Assembly: GCF_015210005.1 (NCBI RefSeq)
Contig: NZ_MU158698.1
Location: 3,147,273-3,211,272 of the forward strand
DNA: 64,000 bases
Reading direction: 5' to 3'
Source: Sphingobacterium hungaricum
GTDB taxonomy: Bacteria > Bacteroidota > Bacteroidia > Sphingobacteriales > Sphingobacteriaceae
The notes beneath the pieces were generated by a model. The model saw only the letters and a program-made list of their open reading frames with translations, made no database searches and had not been told where the DNA came from. This document shows positions 53,322-62,400 of this stretch, in pieces; position 1 is the stretch's first letter; every line of letters starts with the position of its first letter. Both the position numbers and the translations under genes were made by a program.

Positions 53322-54134
53322 TTATGCCCTTTTCTTGATTTTCTTGATTTTGCTGTGCGCTTGCACAAAGATCGTTTTGACAGCGGAGCAATGTAGCCCT
53401 AAGGCTTCAGAAATCTGCTCGAATGACCATTGCAGCTCATAGCGCATGCGGAAAATTTCCTCCTGTTGTTTATCAAGTGTGCCCTGGAGTACAATCCCCG
53501 GAGGCTGGCTCAACAGATTCATTTTCTGAACACTAAAGAACACCGACCGCAAAGTCTCTATCGTTTTTTCGACCTGCAGGCCGACTTCGTATTCGGAAAT
53601 ACCTCCCAAATAGTAAGCGATTCGCTCGTAGTTAAAACTATAGTGAAGACAGAGTTTGATAAACAATTGCTGCTGCTGGCCGAGGCTTGGCAGTAAACTG
53701 TTGAGCTTATCGAGCTGTTGCTGTTTTTCCTGCTCCAATTCTTCGCTGTAAATCAGATCCGATTCTTCGTCGTCAGCTGGGTCAATGCCAAGCACAGAAT
53801 GCTGAAACTCTTGCAGCGCATCCAAACTCAACAAGCTTCGGTAGAACCGATTACCAGACTTTGAATAAAATGCCTGTATCGATACATTGACCTGTAATTT
53901 TAAAAAGCTTAAAATATCGCTAGCATCTTTCACCTGTTGCCGGCATAGCCACAAACGCAATAGCGCTTCCTGGGCGATACTTGCCGCCGCACAATCGTCT
54001 TTGGTCGCGCGCAACGTTTTAGCGAAAAGATAAGCGTAAAAGCGCTGGTAGAAAAAAGCCAATCCCCTTTCGTCTCCCTCCCGAAGAAAAGAAACGTGTT
54101 TTTCCGTCTGCTGCTGGTACATAGTTTTGTTCAT
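53322..54134 (-). CDS. Divergent ECF-like sigma factor paired with a dead Cas12f
   Basis: 270 residues, longer than the usual 180-200 of ECF factors. Region 2 lies at about residues 16-92 (GDERGLAFFYQRFYAYLFAK, IAQEALLRLWLCRQQVKD, FLKLQVNVSIQAF). An acidic linker (ADDEESDLIYSEE) follows. Then come two region-4-like helical modules: about 141-198 (LNSLLPSLGQQQQLFIKLCL, YERIAYYLG) and about 219-268 (DKQQEEIFRMRYELQWSFEQ, ISEALGLHCSAVKTI), the last a plausible helix-turn-helix with a basic tail. No anti-sigma gene is adjacent; the partner is the dead Cas12f-like gene 11 bp downstream, in one operon. A role as a guide-directed sigma factor is inferred by analogy with dCas12f-sigma systems. A Met four codons in is an alternative start. 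Confidence 0.82.
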   Translation of the reverse strand: MNKTMYQQQTEKHVSFLREGDERGLAFFYQRFYAYLFAKTLRATKDDCAAASIAQEALLRLWLCRQQVKDASDILSFLKLQVNVSIQAFYSKSGNRFYRSLLSLDALQEFQHSVLGIDPADDEESDLIYSEELEQEKQQQLDKLNSLLPSLGQQQQLFIKLCLHYSFNYERIAYYLGGISEYEVGLQVEKTIETLRSVFFSVQKMNLLSQPPGIVLQGTLDKQQEEIFRMRYELQWSFEQISEALGLHCSAVKTIFVQAHSKIKKIKKRA

Positions 54135-54152
54135 AGGTCACCCTTCGTCATG

Positions 54153-54213
54153 CGCCTAAACAGACCCCGGCAGGCTAGCGGATTTTGTGGAAACCGAGAT
54201 CCCGTGTTAGGCG
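54153..54213. ncRNA. Structured leader of the sigma/dCas12f operon, candidate RNA element
   Basis: Between the sigma start and position 54213, CGCCTAA and TTAGGCG form a 7-bp stem closing 47 nt, with further C/G-rich pairing inside (CCCCGG and CCGAGAT). It would be in the 5' leader of the minus-strand operon. It may be a regulatory leader, or part of a guide RNA; strand and role are not established. Confidence 0.25.
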
Positions 54214-54345
54214 AAATATTGCGCCGAATAAATCCTTTTGCTATGGAGATTGAACGAATTAAATATTAGTGTGCAAGCAATAAAACGAGATTGGCAACCC
54301 AATGTTAAGCGATAAATTTGTGGTACCGCCAAGGAACGATGTGTA

Positions 54346-54509
54346 TTTTTAAATTAAAAATTTGGCGAGTGAATGCATCCTCACCTTAAGGCGCCACATG
54401 TAGCCCCATAGTATTATCATGCTGCCAAAGAAAGGCCCGCGATTTCAATCAATGCTCCATAACTCAAAGAACATTCAGCTATTGCTGTTGGTCACAATAA
54501 TCCGTAACT
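54346..54509 (-). ncRNA. Candidate guide-RNA-like transcript upstream of the sigma/dCas12f operon
   Basis: On the minus strand a perfect -7-like box TAACTTTG ends at 54516, and about 160 nt later a stem (GGTGAG / CTCGCC with one G-U pair, 10-nt loop) is followed by AAATTTTT, terminator-like. The intervening stretch has small hairpins (CAGCaataGCTG) and a GC-rich segment. The size would suit a Cas12f or omega-type RNA. No -33 element, scaffold homology or guide target has been shown, so this is a hypothesis. A second AT-rich inverted repeat (ATTTTTAA-a-TTAAAAAT) and CGCCAA/TTGGCG arms lie at its end. Confidence 0.25.
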
Positions 54510-54574
54510 TTAGACCAAAGTTATTTCATTATATTTTATTTTTGGATACGGTATCTTACCGATTTACCGGTAAA
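54505..54574 (+). promoter_or_regulatory. Promoter and dyads of the XRE regulator gene
   Basis: TATTTTTG (54537-54544) is a -7 box for the plus strand. A perfect dyad TAACTTT-N5-AAAGTTA (54505-54523) lies where its -33 element would be and also holds the minus-strand TAACTTTG box, so it could switch both directions. Downstream, the 12-bp palindrome TTTACCGGTAAA (54563-54574) sits in the leader, preceded by a TTACCG half-site. XRE proteins often bind such sites near their own promoter; the assignment is inferred. Confidence 0.45.
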
Positions 54575-54633
54575 AAACCAGTCCATAATTTTCGTTGGTT
54601 ATGAATACTATTTTTAAAGAAAAAAACGACAAC

Positions 54634-55071
54634 ATGCACATCGGCCACAACATCAAACGTATCCGAGAAATCCAGGGAATCAAACAAGAAGCGTTTGGAC
54701 AGCTTTGTCGCAACAAGTATTCGCAACAACGGATTTCGGACTTTGAAAATATGGTTGCGCTAGACGAACCGCTTTTGGACGAATTAGCCACAGCATTAGG
54801 CGTAACGCCTGAATTCGTTAAATCGTTTAAAGAGGAAAATGTAATTTATAACATTCAGAATAATAGCAATACTTTTAACGACAACGCTATTGACCAAAGC
54901 CATAGCCAACATACGCAACCGACCTTTAACTCCGACGGTTCGGACAAGTTGCTTGCTCTATTAGAGAAATTTATGGAAGACGACCGCGCAAAAACACAGT
55001 CCATTTCAGACCTCAGCAAAGCCGTATTGGACTTAAGCAATGAGGTTAAAAAGCTAAAGGAAGGAAAATAG
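54634..55071 (+). CDS. XRE-family helix-turn-helix regulator
   Basis: About 145 residues from the Met that opens the HTH (MHIGHNIKRIREIQGIKQEA); upstream ATG and TTG codons in the same frame would add a non-conserved leader. The Cro/C1-type HTH covers residues about 1-60 (FGQLCRNKYSQQRISDFENM, LDELATALGVTPEFVKSF). A Ser/Asn/Gln-rich linker follows, then a coiled coil (about 105-140) likely used for dimerisation. Divergent from the sigma/dCas12f operon and possibly its local regulator. This type is common in Sphingobacteriia, often without a known target. Confidence 0.85.
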   Translation: MHIGHNIKRIREIQGIKQEAFGQLCRNKYSQQRISDFENMVALDEPLLDELATALGVTPEFVKSFKEENVIYNIQNNSNTFNDNAIDQSHSQHTQPTFNSDGSDKLLALLEKFMEDDRAKTQSISDLSKAVLDLSNEVKKLKEGK

Positions 55072-55707
55072 CTATACGGGATCCGGCTTATGCTCTTCCT
55101 TTATAATTTTTTGGAATCTCTTCGTAAGAAAAACTCAAAGCTTTTCGCTTAAAGCAATCTTGAATTTTTACTTTTGAATTTATAACCCGTCATTCCGAAC
55201 TCGTTTCGGAATCTCACATCATTTACCGCCGCAATCATTGCTCCTCACTCCTTCTTACGGCCTAAAGTATTTTTACTTTTGAATTTATAAACCGTTATTC
55301 CGACCCACCAGTTGAAGCACCACCCTTTTTTGAATTTTTACTTTTGAATTTATTAACCGTCATTCCGAACTCGTTTCGGAATCTCACTTCACTTGCCCAC
55401 AAGTCCTTACTCTTTGCGTCTTATTTCCTTCGCTAGCGCACGCGTGTCGCGTGTGCTTTTCCCAATCCCTAGCTCCGCGAAACTCCGTCCATCCTCCGCG
55501 ATACTTTGCGGAACAGATTTCAAAAATACCTTATGCCAATATTCCCCTTCGGGGCTAGGGGAATCCTTACTCCTTGCTCTTTATTCCTTACTCTCTAAAA
55601 ACATAACCTCCATCACCCTCATCACAGAATCAGTAGCCCCTGTTGAAAAAAAAAAACACATACCGAATTAGATTATTTAGTAAATTTGATACATCCAATT
55701 ATTGCAT
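55072..55707. repeat. Intergenic repeat mosaic after the XRE gene
   Basis: About 635 bp without a credible gene. Two copies of a hairpin module with arms ATTCCGA and TCGGAAT (55189-55216, 55359-55387), each preceded by TTGAATTTTTACTTTTGAAT; a degenerate third one between them; the AGCGCACGCG/CGCGTGTGCT hairpin (55435-55457); the CTCCGCGAAACTCCG module; a TTCCCCTTCGGGGCTAGGGG module (about 55546-55568). Short reading frames inside them are not conserved. Confidence 0.8.
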
Positions 55708-56649
55708 ATGAAATTATTCTTTGTCCTTTCCATTATTTTGGCTGGATTAAAACATGCTAATGCTCAAATTTACAAGAACGTTGACAATTTGTATCAGTAT
55801 GGTGTTTCAAGTTCCATAACAATCGGACTTAAATTTGGTAAAGATGTAAAAATCACAAACAGCTTTTATAGCTACGGAAGTGTAAATTTTGCTGGAAGCA
55901 TCAATCCCGATTACGCTGGAATTGTAGGGCAAATTGGGGTCAGTGCGACATATAATTTTCTATCGAGTAAAATTGGATCATTCTCCTCACAAATACATTC
56001 CAATATACAACCAGTACTTTCTCCAAACAAAGCCAACAAAAGGGAAGATTTTGCAGCTTACAATCAACCATTTTATGGCTTAGCAAATCTGTCCTATCCA
56101 GCAGTGAAAAATGTCTATCCAACATCTGTATCTTTAGGAACTGGCTTCATCTGCTTGCTGTCCGAGCCAATGACTATTAAAAGAAAAACACAACAAGTAG
56201 GCTCCATTTATTTAAAATTCGGTCACGTTCACGTTTTTTATCAGAATGATGGAGTTTTGTTCAAATTTATGATCGATGGGAAAGATCGTTGGTATACCTC
56301 AAGCGTGTTAATAGCTTGGCACTCCAATAAAGAGAATGTAGAAGTGAATAATGCAATCTTCGCCTACAATCGGTTTACTGGCTATTCGCCCAGTAGCTAT
56401 GAGATTGCTGGAGCTTTAAATAATAATCTAGTGGTTTACGACGATCCCGAACAAACTGCTTTTAATTTAGATTATACAAGGTTTGGGATCGGGTTAAAAA
56501 GTAATCAGCAGATTAATTTCAATTTGCTAAACTTTAAATATAAAGGTTTTCAAGGTCAAAAACTGGTTCATCACTTAAGAAATTTTCCTTATCATCCAGA
56601 CAACTCAAGATCGCACGTTAGTATAGAAACAGGAATAAGAACAAAATAA
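55708..56649 (+). CDS. Uncharacterised exported protein, possibly an outer-membrane barrel
   Basis: 314 residues from the ATG (MKLFFVLSIILAGLKHANAQ); a TTG two codons earlier is less likely. A signal peptide is clear. The mature protein is beta-rich with alternating patterns (GVSSSITIGLKFGKDVKI, YSYGSVNFAGSIN, YAGIVGQIGVSATYNFLSS) and a Tyr-rich central part (FTGYSPSSYEIAGALNNN). An outer-membrane barrel is plausible, but I do not recognise a family. It lies between repeat mosaics, 19 bp before a lipoprotein gene, and the two probably form an operon. Confidence 0.6.
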   Translation: MKLFFVLSIILAGLKHANAQIYKNVDNLYQYGVSSSITIGLKFGKDVKITNSFYSYGSVNFAGSINPDYAGIVGQIGVSATYNFLSSKIGSFSSQIHSNIQPVLSPNKANKREDFAAYNQPFYGLANLSYPAVKNVYPTSVSLGTGFICLLSEPMTIKRKTQQVGSIYLKFGHVHVFYQNDGVLFKFMIDGKDRWYTSSVLIAWHSNKENVEVNNAIFAYNRFTGYSPSSYEIAGALNNNLVVYDDPEQTAFNLDYTRFGIGLKSNQQINFNLLNFKYKGFQGQKLVHHLRNFPYHPDNSRSHVSIETGIRTK

Positions 56650-56668
56650 ATTAAAAGCTGTAAGCACT

Positions 56669-57379
56669 ATGAAAACATTATTATTTTTCCTTCCTTATCT
56701 TATACTTTTTTTATCTAGTTGTTCAGTGTATACAATACCCTTTGACAGAAAAGAAGACCTTGTCAACTACAAAATTCTAGACACGTTGAATTTTAATGAT
56801 TTCACATTTTATGCACGCGATGAATTTTATACTTATCTTGGACAACAGCGTCAAACCAAAGTCGGCATTCACTACCTACTAATTGAAAAATCAAACGACT
56901 CTTCGCATCGCGTACTTAGTATGGCCCCTATAAAGCCTTTTAGATCAAGATTAAATGCTCCGCAATATGAAAGTAATTTTGATAAGGTAAATTCAGACAC
57001 TGTGGACCTAGCGAGTTTCATAGTCTTCCAAATGGGCATCTTAAAAGATAATCAAATCGAGTTCTTAAATAATCGAAAAAAGAGAACAAGCCCACCAACT
57101 TATTACATCGACACGACAAATACTAATCTTCTTATCAACGAAATAAGTACTGAAAAAACAGGTCGAGTCCAATTAAATAATCATTTTAAAAAAGGAGTTA
57201 ATTTCCGTAAAATTAACCAAAACGTCATCATCACATTAAATCCTAGAAAGAATTGCGACATTTCCGTTTGGGCTGTCGATAATGAATTTTATGTTACAGA
57301 TCAGAATATTTTGTTCCAATTTTTATTAAAAACATGTGACAACTATAACTATTTCTCCTTCAAACGCTATCAGGATTAG
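56669..57379 (+). CDS. Uncharacterised lipoprotein
   Basis: 236 residues; the signal peptide ends in lipobox LSSC followed by SVYTIPFD. The mature part mixes short helices and strands, including HYLLIEKSNDSSHRVLSM and a basic, Asn-rich middle (FLNNRKKRTSPPTYYI). No domain is recognised. The partner may be the exported beta-rich protein just upstream. Base use appears AT-richer than the genes around it, which together with the flanking repeats hints at an acquired pair, a weak inference. Confidence 0.62.
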   Translation: MKTLLFFLPYLILFLSSCSVYTIPFDRKEDLVNYKILDTLNFNDFTFYARDEFYTYLGQQRQTKVGIHYLLIEKSNDSSHRVLSMAPIKPFRSRLNAPQYESNFDKVNSDTVDLASFIVFQMGILKDNQIEFLNNRKKRTSPPTYYIDTTNTNLLINEISTEKTGRVQLNNHFKKGVNFRKINQNVIITLNPRKNCDISVWAVDNEFYVTDQNILFQFLLKTCDNYNYFSFKRYQD

Positions 57380-58074
57380 TCAACAATCCTCGCTCCTTAT
57401 TCATTACTCTTTAATCCTAAAACATAGCCTCCGTAACTTCCATCACCCTCATCACCCAAACATGAGAATCCCCCTTTCACTCAGATTGACAAACCTACAA
57501 TCCCTATTTCTTAATCTTTACTCCTTTATCCCAACCCATCGCTAGCGCACGCGTCTCGCGTGTGCTTACTCATCAGTAATCCGCGGAACCAATTTTCAAA
57601 AATACCTCCCGCCTATAAACCCATATCAATCCTCCTCACTGTTCCCACTTCGGGGGCTTAGAGTGACAATTCCTTCGAGGGCTAGGGGGAATCCTTGCTC
57701 CTTATTCTTTGTTCCTTAATCCAGTTACGGTTTAAAGTCCAGCTCCGCGAAACTCTGTGCCTCCTCCGCGCCACTCCGCGGTCAACCTTTTCAAAATTTA
57801 AGACCGCAGAATCCACATAGAAGCCACAAAAGACGCAGATTTCCTTAGTCCCGCTTACAGCCTAAAGCCTAAAGCCTATAGCTACTTAACCCCAATTCAA
57901 TTGTTCCCCCTTCGGGGGCTAGGGGGAATCCTTACTCTTTGCTCCTTACTCCCTAAAACCCTCATCACCCATTTTCACCGCCTACAGCCTTTTAAATTTT
58001 TACTTAAAAAACTGTAGCACCTTCTCCCTTTCCCTCGTATTAGTAGTATTGTTAGAATAAATTATAAAAATGCT
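57380..58074. repeat. Intergenic repeat mosaic before the DUF4397 gene
   Basis: About 695 bp without a credible gene. Contains the AGCGCACGCG/CGCGTGTGCT hairpin (57544-57566), three versions of the CCCCCTTCGGGGGCTAGGGGG module (near 57645, 57668 and 57904-57928, with a UUCG-type tetraloop), the CTCCGCGAAACTCTGTGCC module (from about 57748), and CTAAAGCCTAAAGCC low-complexity repeats. No RNA gene recognised. Confidence 0.8.
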
Positions 58075-58779
58075 ATGAAGATAACTACACTTAAACCCCT
58101 ACTATTTTTAACGCTAGGTATAACCCTTTTTACCAGCTGTTTAAAAGACGACGGAGAATACATCACTCCACCCGTAGCCGCATTCACGATGATCAATGGA
58201 TACGTCGAAGAACCCGGAGTAATTTACAGAGTACATCAAAATGGATACAACGATCCGCTTTTTCGGTTAAACTATAAATCATACCTAAAAAACACATTGC
58301 TGTATGCAGGATCAAGACAATTAAGCATCTATTCCGGAGTCAACAATGCCAAAATCGTTGATACAGTCTATACATTCAAAGACAGCACCTCCTATTCAGG
58401 ATTTGTATACGGATTGCCAGGCGATGCCAAATTCATTGTCAGCGAAGACAAATCCATTGCCGATTTAGGAGACAATGCAGGACTGCGTTTCTTCCATTTA
58501 GCCGACGGAGTTGATGACGTCAACATCACGATTGGAAATGAAACATCACCAGTATTTACAAGAACCGAACAACAAGACAGCACAAACATCGCTACAAATC
58601 AAGTATTCGTTGCCAAAGCCAGCGGAAGCACAACCATCGTAGCCAAAAACGCAGCAGGAACAGAAATCGCCCGCCGCGAAAACTACGACCTAAAACCAGG
58701 ACGCTACTACTCCATCATCCTGATCGGCGACGCAACAAGCACCGAACTGCCTTTGTACATCGGACTGATCGAATACTAA
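58075..58779 (+). CDS. DUF4397-type lipoprotein
   Basis: 234 residues. The signal peptide ends in lipobox FTSC. Residues about 40-225 form the beta-rich DUF4397 domain often found in surface lipoproteins: PPVAAFTMINGYVEEPGVIY, GSRQLSIYSGVNNAKIVDTV, AGLRFFHLADGVDDVNITIG and KPGRYYSIILIGDATSTELP. Such proteins are thought to function at the cell surface; no enzymatic activity is known. A terminator follows; repeat mosaics flank it on both sides. Confidence 0.82.
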   Translation: MKITTLKPLLFLTLGITLFTSCLKDDGEYITPPVAAFTMINGYVEEPGVIYRVHQNGYNDPLFRLNYKSYLKNTLLYAGSRQLSIYSGVNNAKIVDTVYTFKDSTSYSGFVYGLPGDAKFIVSEDKSIADLGDNAGLRFFHLADGVDDVNITIGNETSPVFTRTEQQDSTNIATNQVFVAKASGSTTIVAKNAAGTEIARRENYDLKPGRYYSIILIGDATSTELPLYIGLIEY

Positions 58780-58799
58780 AACAAAATAATCACTATAGC

Positions 58800-58827
58800 A
58801 AAAGGCTTCTCCGGAAGCCTTTTTTTG
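58800..58827 (+). terminator. Terminator of the DUF4397 gene
   Basis: AAAAGGCTTC and GAAGCCTTTT pair over 10 bp around a TCCG tetraloop (UNCG type), followed by a T-run, 21 nt past the stop. Confidence 0.92.
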
Positions 58828-59450
58828 TATACATCCCCCTTACCCCCAAAGGGGGAATAAATAGCTCATCGCTTACAGCCTAAAACTAATTAGGCCTTTT
58901 TGAATTTTTACTTTTGAATTTTGAATTGGACAAGTTCCGCAGAGCCATCCTGAATCCCTGATAAAAGCGGATTTGCAATCCGCAACAGCCCTAAAAACCA
59001 TCACCTCCATAACCCCCATCACCATCATCACTTAAATAATAGAATCCTTGCTCCTTACTCTTTCCCCCTTATTCCCACTTACAGCCCAGCTCCGCGAAAC
59101 TCCGTGTCTTCTCTGCGCCACTCCGCGGTCAACCTTTCCATAAAAAAGACCACTAAGAAGACACATAGACACCTTGCCTTTTTAATCTTTTTACTTTCCA
59201 TGATTGTTCCCCCTTCGGGGGATAGGGGGATATGCCACTCCGCGGTCAACCTTTCCATAAAAAAGACCACTAAGAAGACACATAGACACCTTGCTCTTTA
59301 TTAACCTTTTTACTTTCCACAATTGTTCCCCCTTCGGGAGCTAGGGGGATAATCCCTTCGGGGCTATTGGGAACAACGCTTACAGCTTACCGCCTAAAGC
59401 CTACCGCTTTTTTACTTTTGAATTTTCCTTATCTTTACCCTAACATCACG
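58828..59450. repeat. Intergenic repeat mosaic upstream of smc, with a 117-bp tandem duplication
   Basis: Two imperfect copies of a 117-bp unit begin GCCACTCCGCGGTCAACC at 59117 and 59234, and each ends in a CCCCCTTCGGG(G/A)G.. hairpin module. Upstream are the CTCCGCGAAACTCCG module and other dispersed pieces shared with the other gaps. Downstream a TTCGGGGCT module and AAGCCT-type repeats run to the smc start. No gene is seen. Confidence 0.78.
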
Positions 59451-62400
59451 ATGCAGCTAAATAAGTTGGAAATAAAAGGCTTTAAAAGTTTTGGCGACAA
59501 AGTCACCATTAACTTCAACGAAGGCATTACCGCCATCGTAGGGCCTAACGGTTGCGGAAAATCCAACGTCGTCGATGCCATCCGCTGGGTTTTAGGCGAA
59601 CAGAGCACCCGCATGCTCCGGTCAGAGAAGATGGAAAACATCATCTTCAATGGAACAAAAAACCGCAAAGCATCCAATTTGGCAGAAGTCTCCCTATCCT
59701 TTGACAACACCAAAAACATACTCCCGACCGAATTCACTTCCGTAACGATTACCCGCAAGCTATACCGTTCTGGCGAAAGCGAATACCGCCTAAATGATGT
59801 CAAATGCAGGCTCAAGGACATTACCGACCTATTTTTAGACACAGGCATCGGGGCAGATTCCTATTCGATAATCGAGCTCAAGATGATTGATGAAATCATC
59901 AACAACAAAGACAATTCCCGCCGCAACCTCTTCGAAGAAGCATCAGGAGTGTCGAAGTACAAAGTCCGCAAGAAGCAGACATTGAGCAAGCTAAGAGATA
60001 CCGAAGCCGATCTATCGCGGATTGAAGACCTCTTGTACGAAATCAACAAGAACTTAAAAAGCTTGGAAAACCAAGCCAAAAAAGCCGAGCGATACAGCCA
60101 GGTCAAGGAACAATACAAAGAAAAAAGCATCCTGCTGACGCGGCATAAGCTAGTAGATTTTCAGGAAAAACTGCAGCACATCGAACAGCGTGAGCAAAAG
60201 CAAAAAGATAAACTTAGCACGTTTCAAGCAACGATTGGACAAGATGAAGCATCCCTGCAGAAGCTGAAATTAGATTTGATAGCTAAAGAAAAAAACCTGT
60301 CTGTGCAGCAGAAAGCGACCAATGAGCATATCCATCGGATACGGACTTATGAATCCGAAAAGAAGATAAAGAACGAACAAATGCGCCACTTGGAGGAACG
60401 TTCGGCAAAAGTTCAAGAAGAGATAAAGAACGATAGCCAACAGCTCAACCATGTGCAGTACAACCTCAAAAGGTTGCTCGAAGAAAGTTTTATTGAAGAA
60501 GAAAAATTACAGAACAGCACCGCTGGCTTTGAAGTCCTGAAAAGCGAACTGGAGGAATTGCGCCTGCAGCAACATAGCGCAAAAGCCAAAGTCGATGCCG
60601 CTGCACAGCAGGCAAAAGACAAGCAACAGCAGGTCTATGCTGTCGAAAAGGAACTCACCATCTTAGATATTCAAAAGCAGGCTTTAAAACAAGAATCCGA
60701 GCGAGCGATCAATGATTCCAAGTCCCGAGAAACCGAGCTTACGCATTTCACCGCTAAAGTAGATGAGTTGGCAGAACAGCTGGCGACACAGGAAGATTTG
60801 CTAACTAGCCTACAGGAACAGGAAACAGATTTAGAAAGCAAAAGACTAAGCCTCACTGCCGAGCTGAATGAGCTAAAGGAATTGTTGACCAAAGAAAGCC
60901 GAACGGTTGATGCAAAGCAAAATGAATACAGCCTGACGAAATCACTGGTTGATAACCTCGAAGGGTTTCCTGAATCCATCCGTTTTCTAAAAAAGAATGC
61001 CGGCTGGAAGACCGCTTATCCCCTATTTTCAGATATCCTTTTCTGCGAAGAAGAATACCGAATAGCCATCGAAAATTACCTCGAACCGATAATGAATCAT
61101 TACGTGGTCGATACCTATCAAGATGCGATTCAAGCAATCGACTTGTTAAGAGATGCTTCACGTGGAAAAGCTCATTTCTTTGTCTTAGAGCCAATTACCG
61201 AACAGCATGTGGAACAACAGATTAATAAGGATTTAATTCCAGCCTTAGCTGTAGTCTCTTTCGATAGCAAATACAAAAACCTTTGCGAGCTTCTATTACA
61301 GAAGGTATTCATCAGTTCGGAAACACAGCTAGCCACTGTACTTTCCAAAGAGAGTGCGACGGATCATGTTATCCTACAAGCGAAAGGAAATTTCACGGTC
61401 AATCATGTAAGCGTCAGCGGCGGTTCGATCGGTCTATTCGAAGGAAAGCGCATCGGACGAGCTAAAAATCTTGAAATCCTAGCCAAAGAAATCCAGAAAC
61501 TCAACCAGCAGATTGAGCATAAAAATGAACAAGCTGTCCTATTGGCAAATAACTTGGAAACGCTTAAGGCTGCGTCCAGAAAAGCAGAAATCGAAGAATT
61601 GACTTTGTTGATTAACCGAATAAACAGCGAATACATTGCGATTAAAACCAAGCAAGAACAGTACCTCGGTTTTATGGCGGAGAATAAATCCCGTAAGGAA
61701 GCCATCGAATCTAAACTGCTGGATCTAGAACATTCCCTGTCGGAAAATTTCCCCTTGCTCGAATCCCACAAGCGCGCATTTGCGGAACAGCAACTTGTGC
61801 TAACCGAACTGCAGGAAAATTATTCTGTGCTTGCAGAAGATGTGGTAGAGAAGTCGAATACCTACAACCAGACCAACATTGCGCAGCACCAACAACAAAA
61901 TAAAGTCTCTTCAATCCAAAAGGACATCGAATACCGAGAGGCACAGCAGCAAACTTTTGAAGATAGGCTCGAAAAGAACAACAAAGAACTAAAGGTTCTG
62001 CAAGCTGAAATGCAGGATGCTTTGCAATTTGTCGACTTGAATGATGTCGAACTGCTTGATTTATATAGCCTAAAAGAAACCTTGGAGCAAGGGCTCAAAG
62101 ATTTAGAGGAAGAATACCACGAAGAAAAGAAACGTGCGATCGACCTAGAAAGTAATATCCTCGATTTCAGAAAAGAAAAGGATGCTTTAGCTGAGGAAAC
62201 CGAACTCTTGCGTGATGAGAAAACGAACTTAAAAATCGAGCTTAATGCACTGAAAGAACGCCTATCTGTAGAATTTTCGCTGGATATCGAAGTGTTGCTG
62301 ACGGAAATGGAAGAAGAACTGACTGGTGATTTCCAACAGATTAAAGCAGAATGCGATGCACTCAAGCGCAGGCTAGATGAATTCGGAAACATCAATCCGA

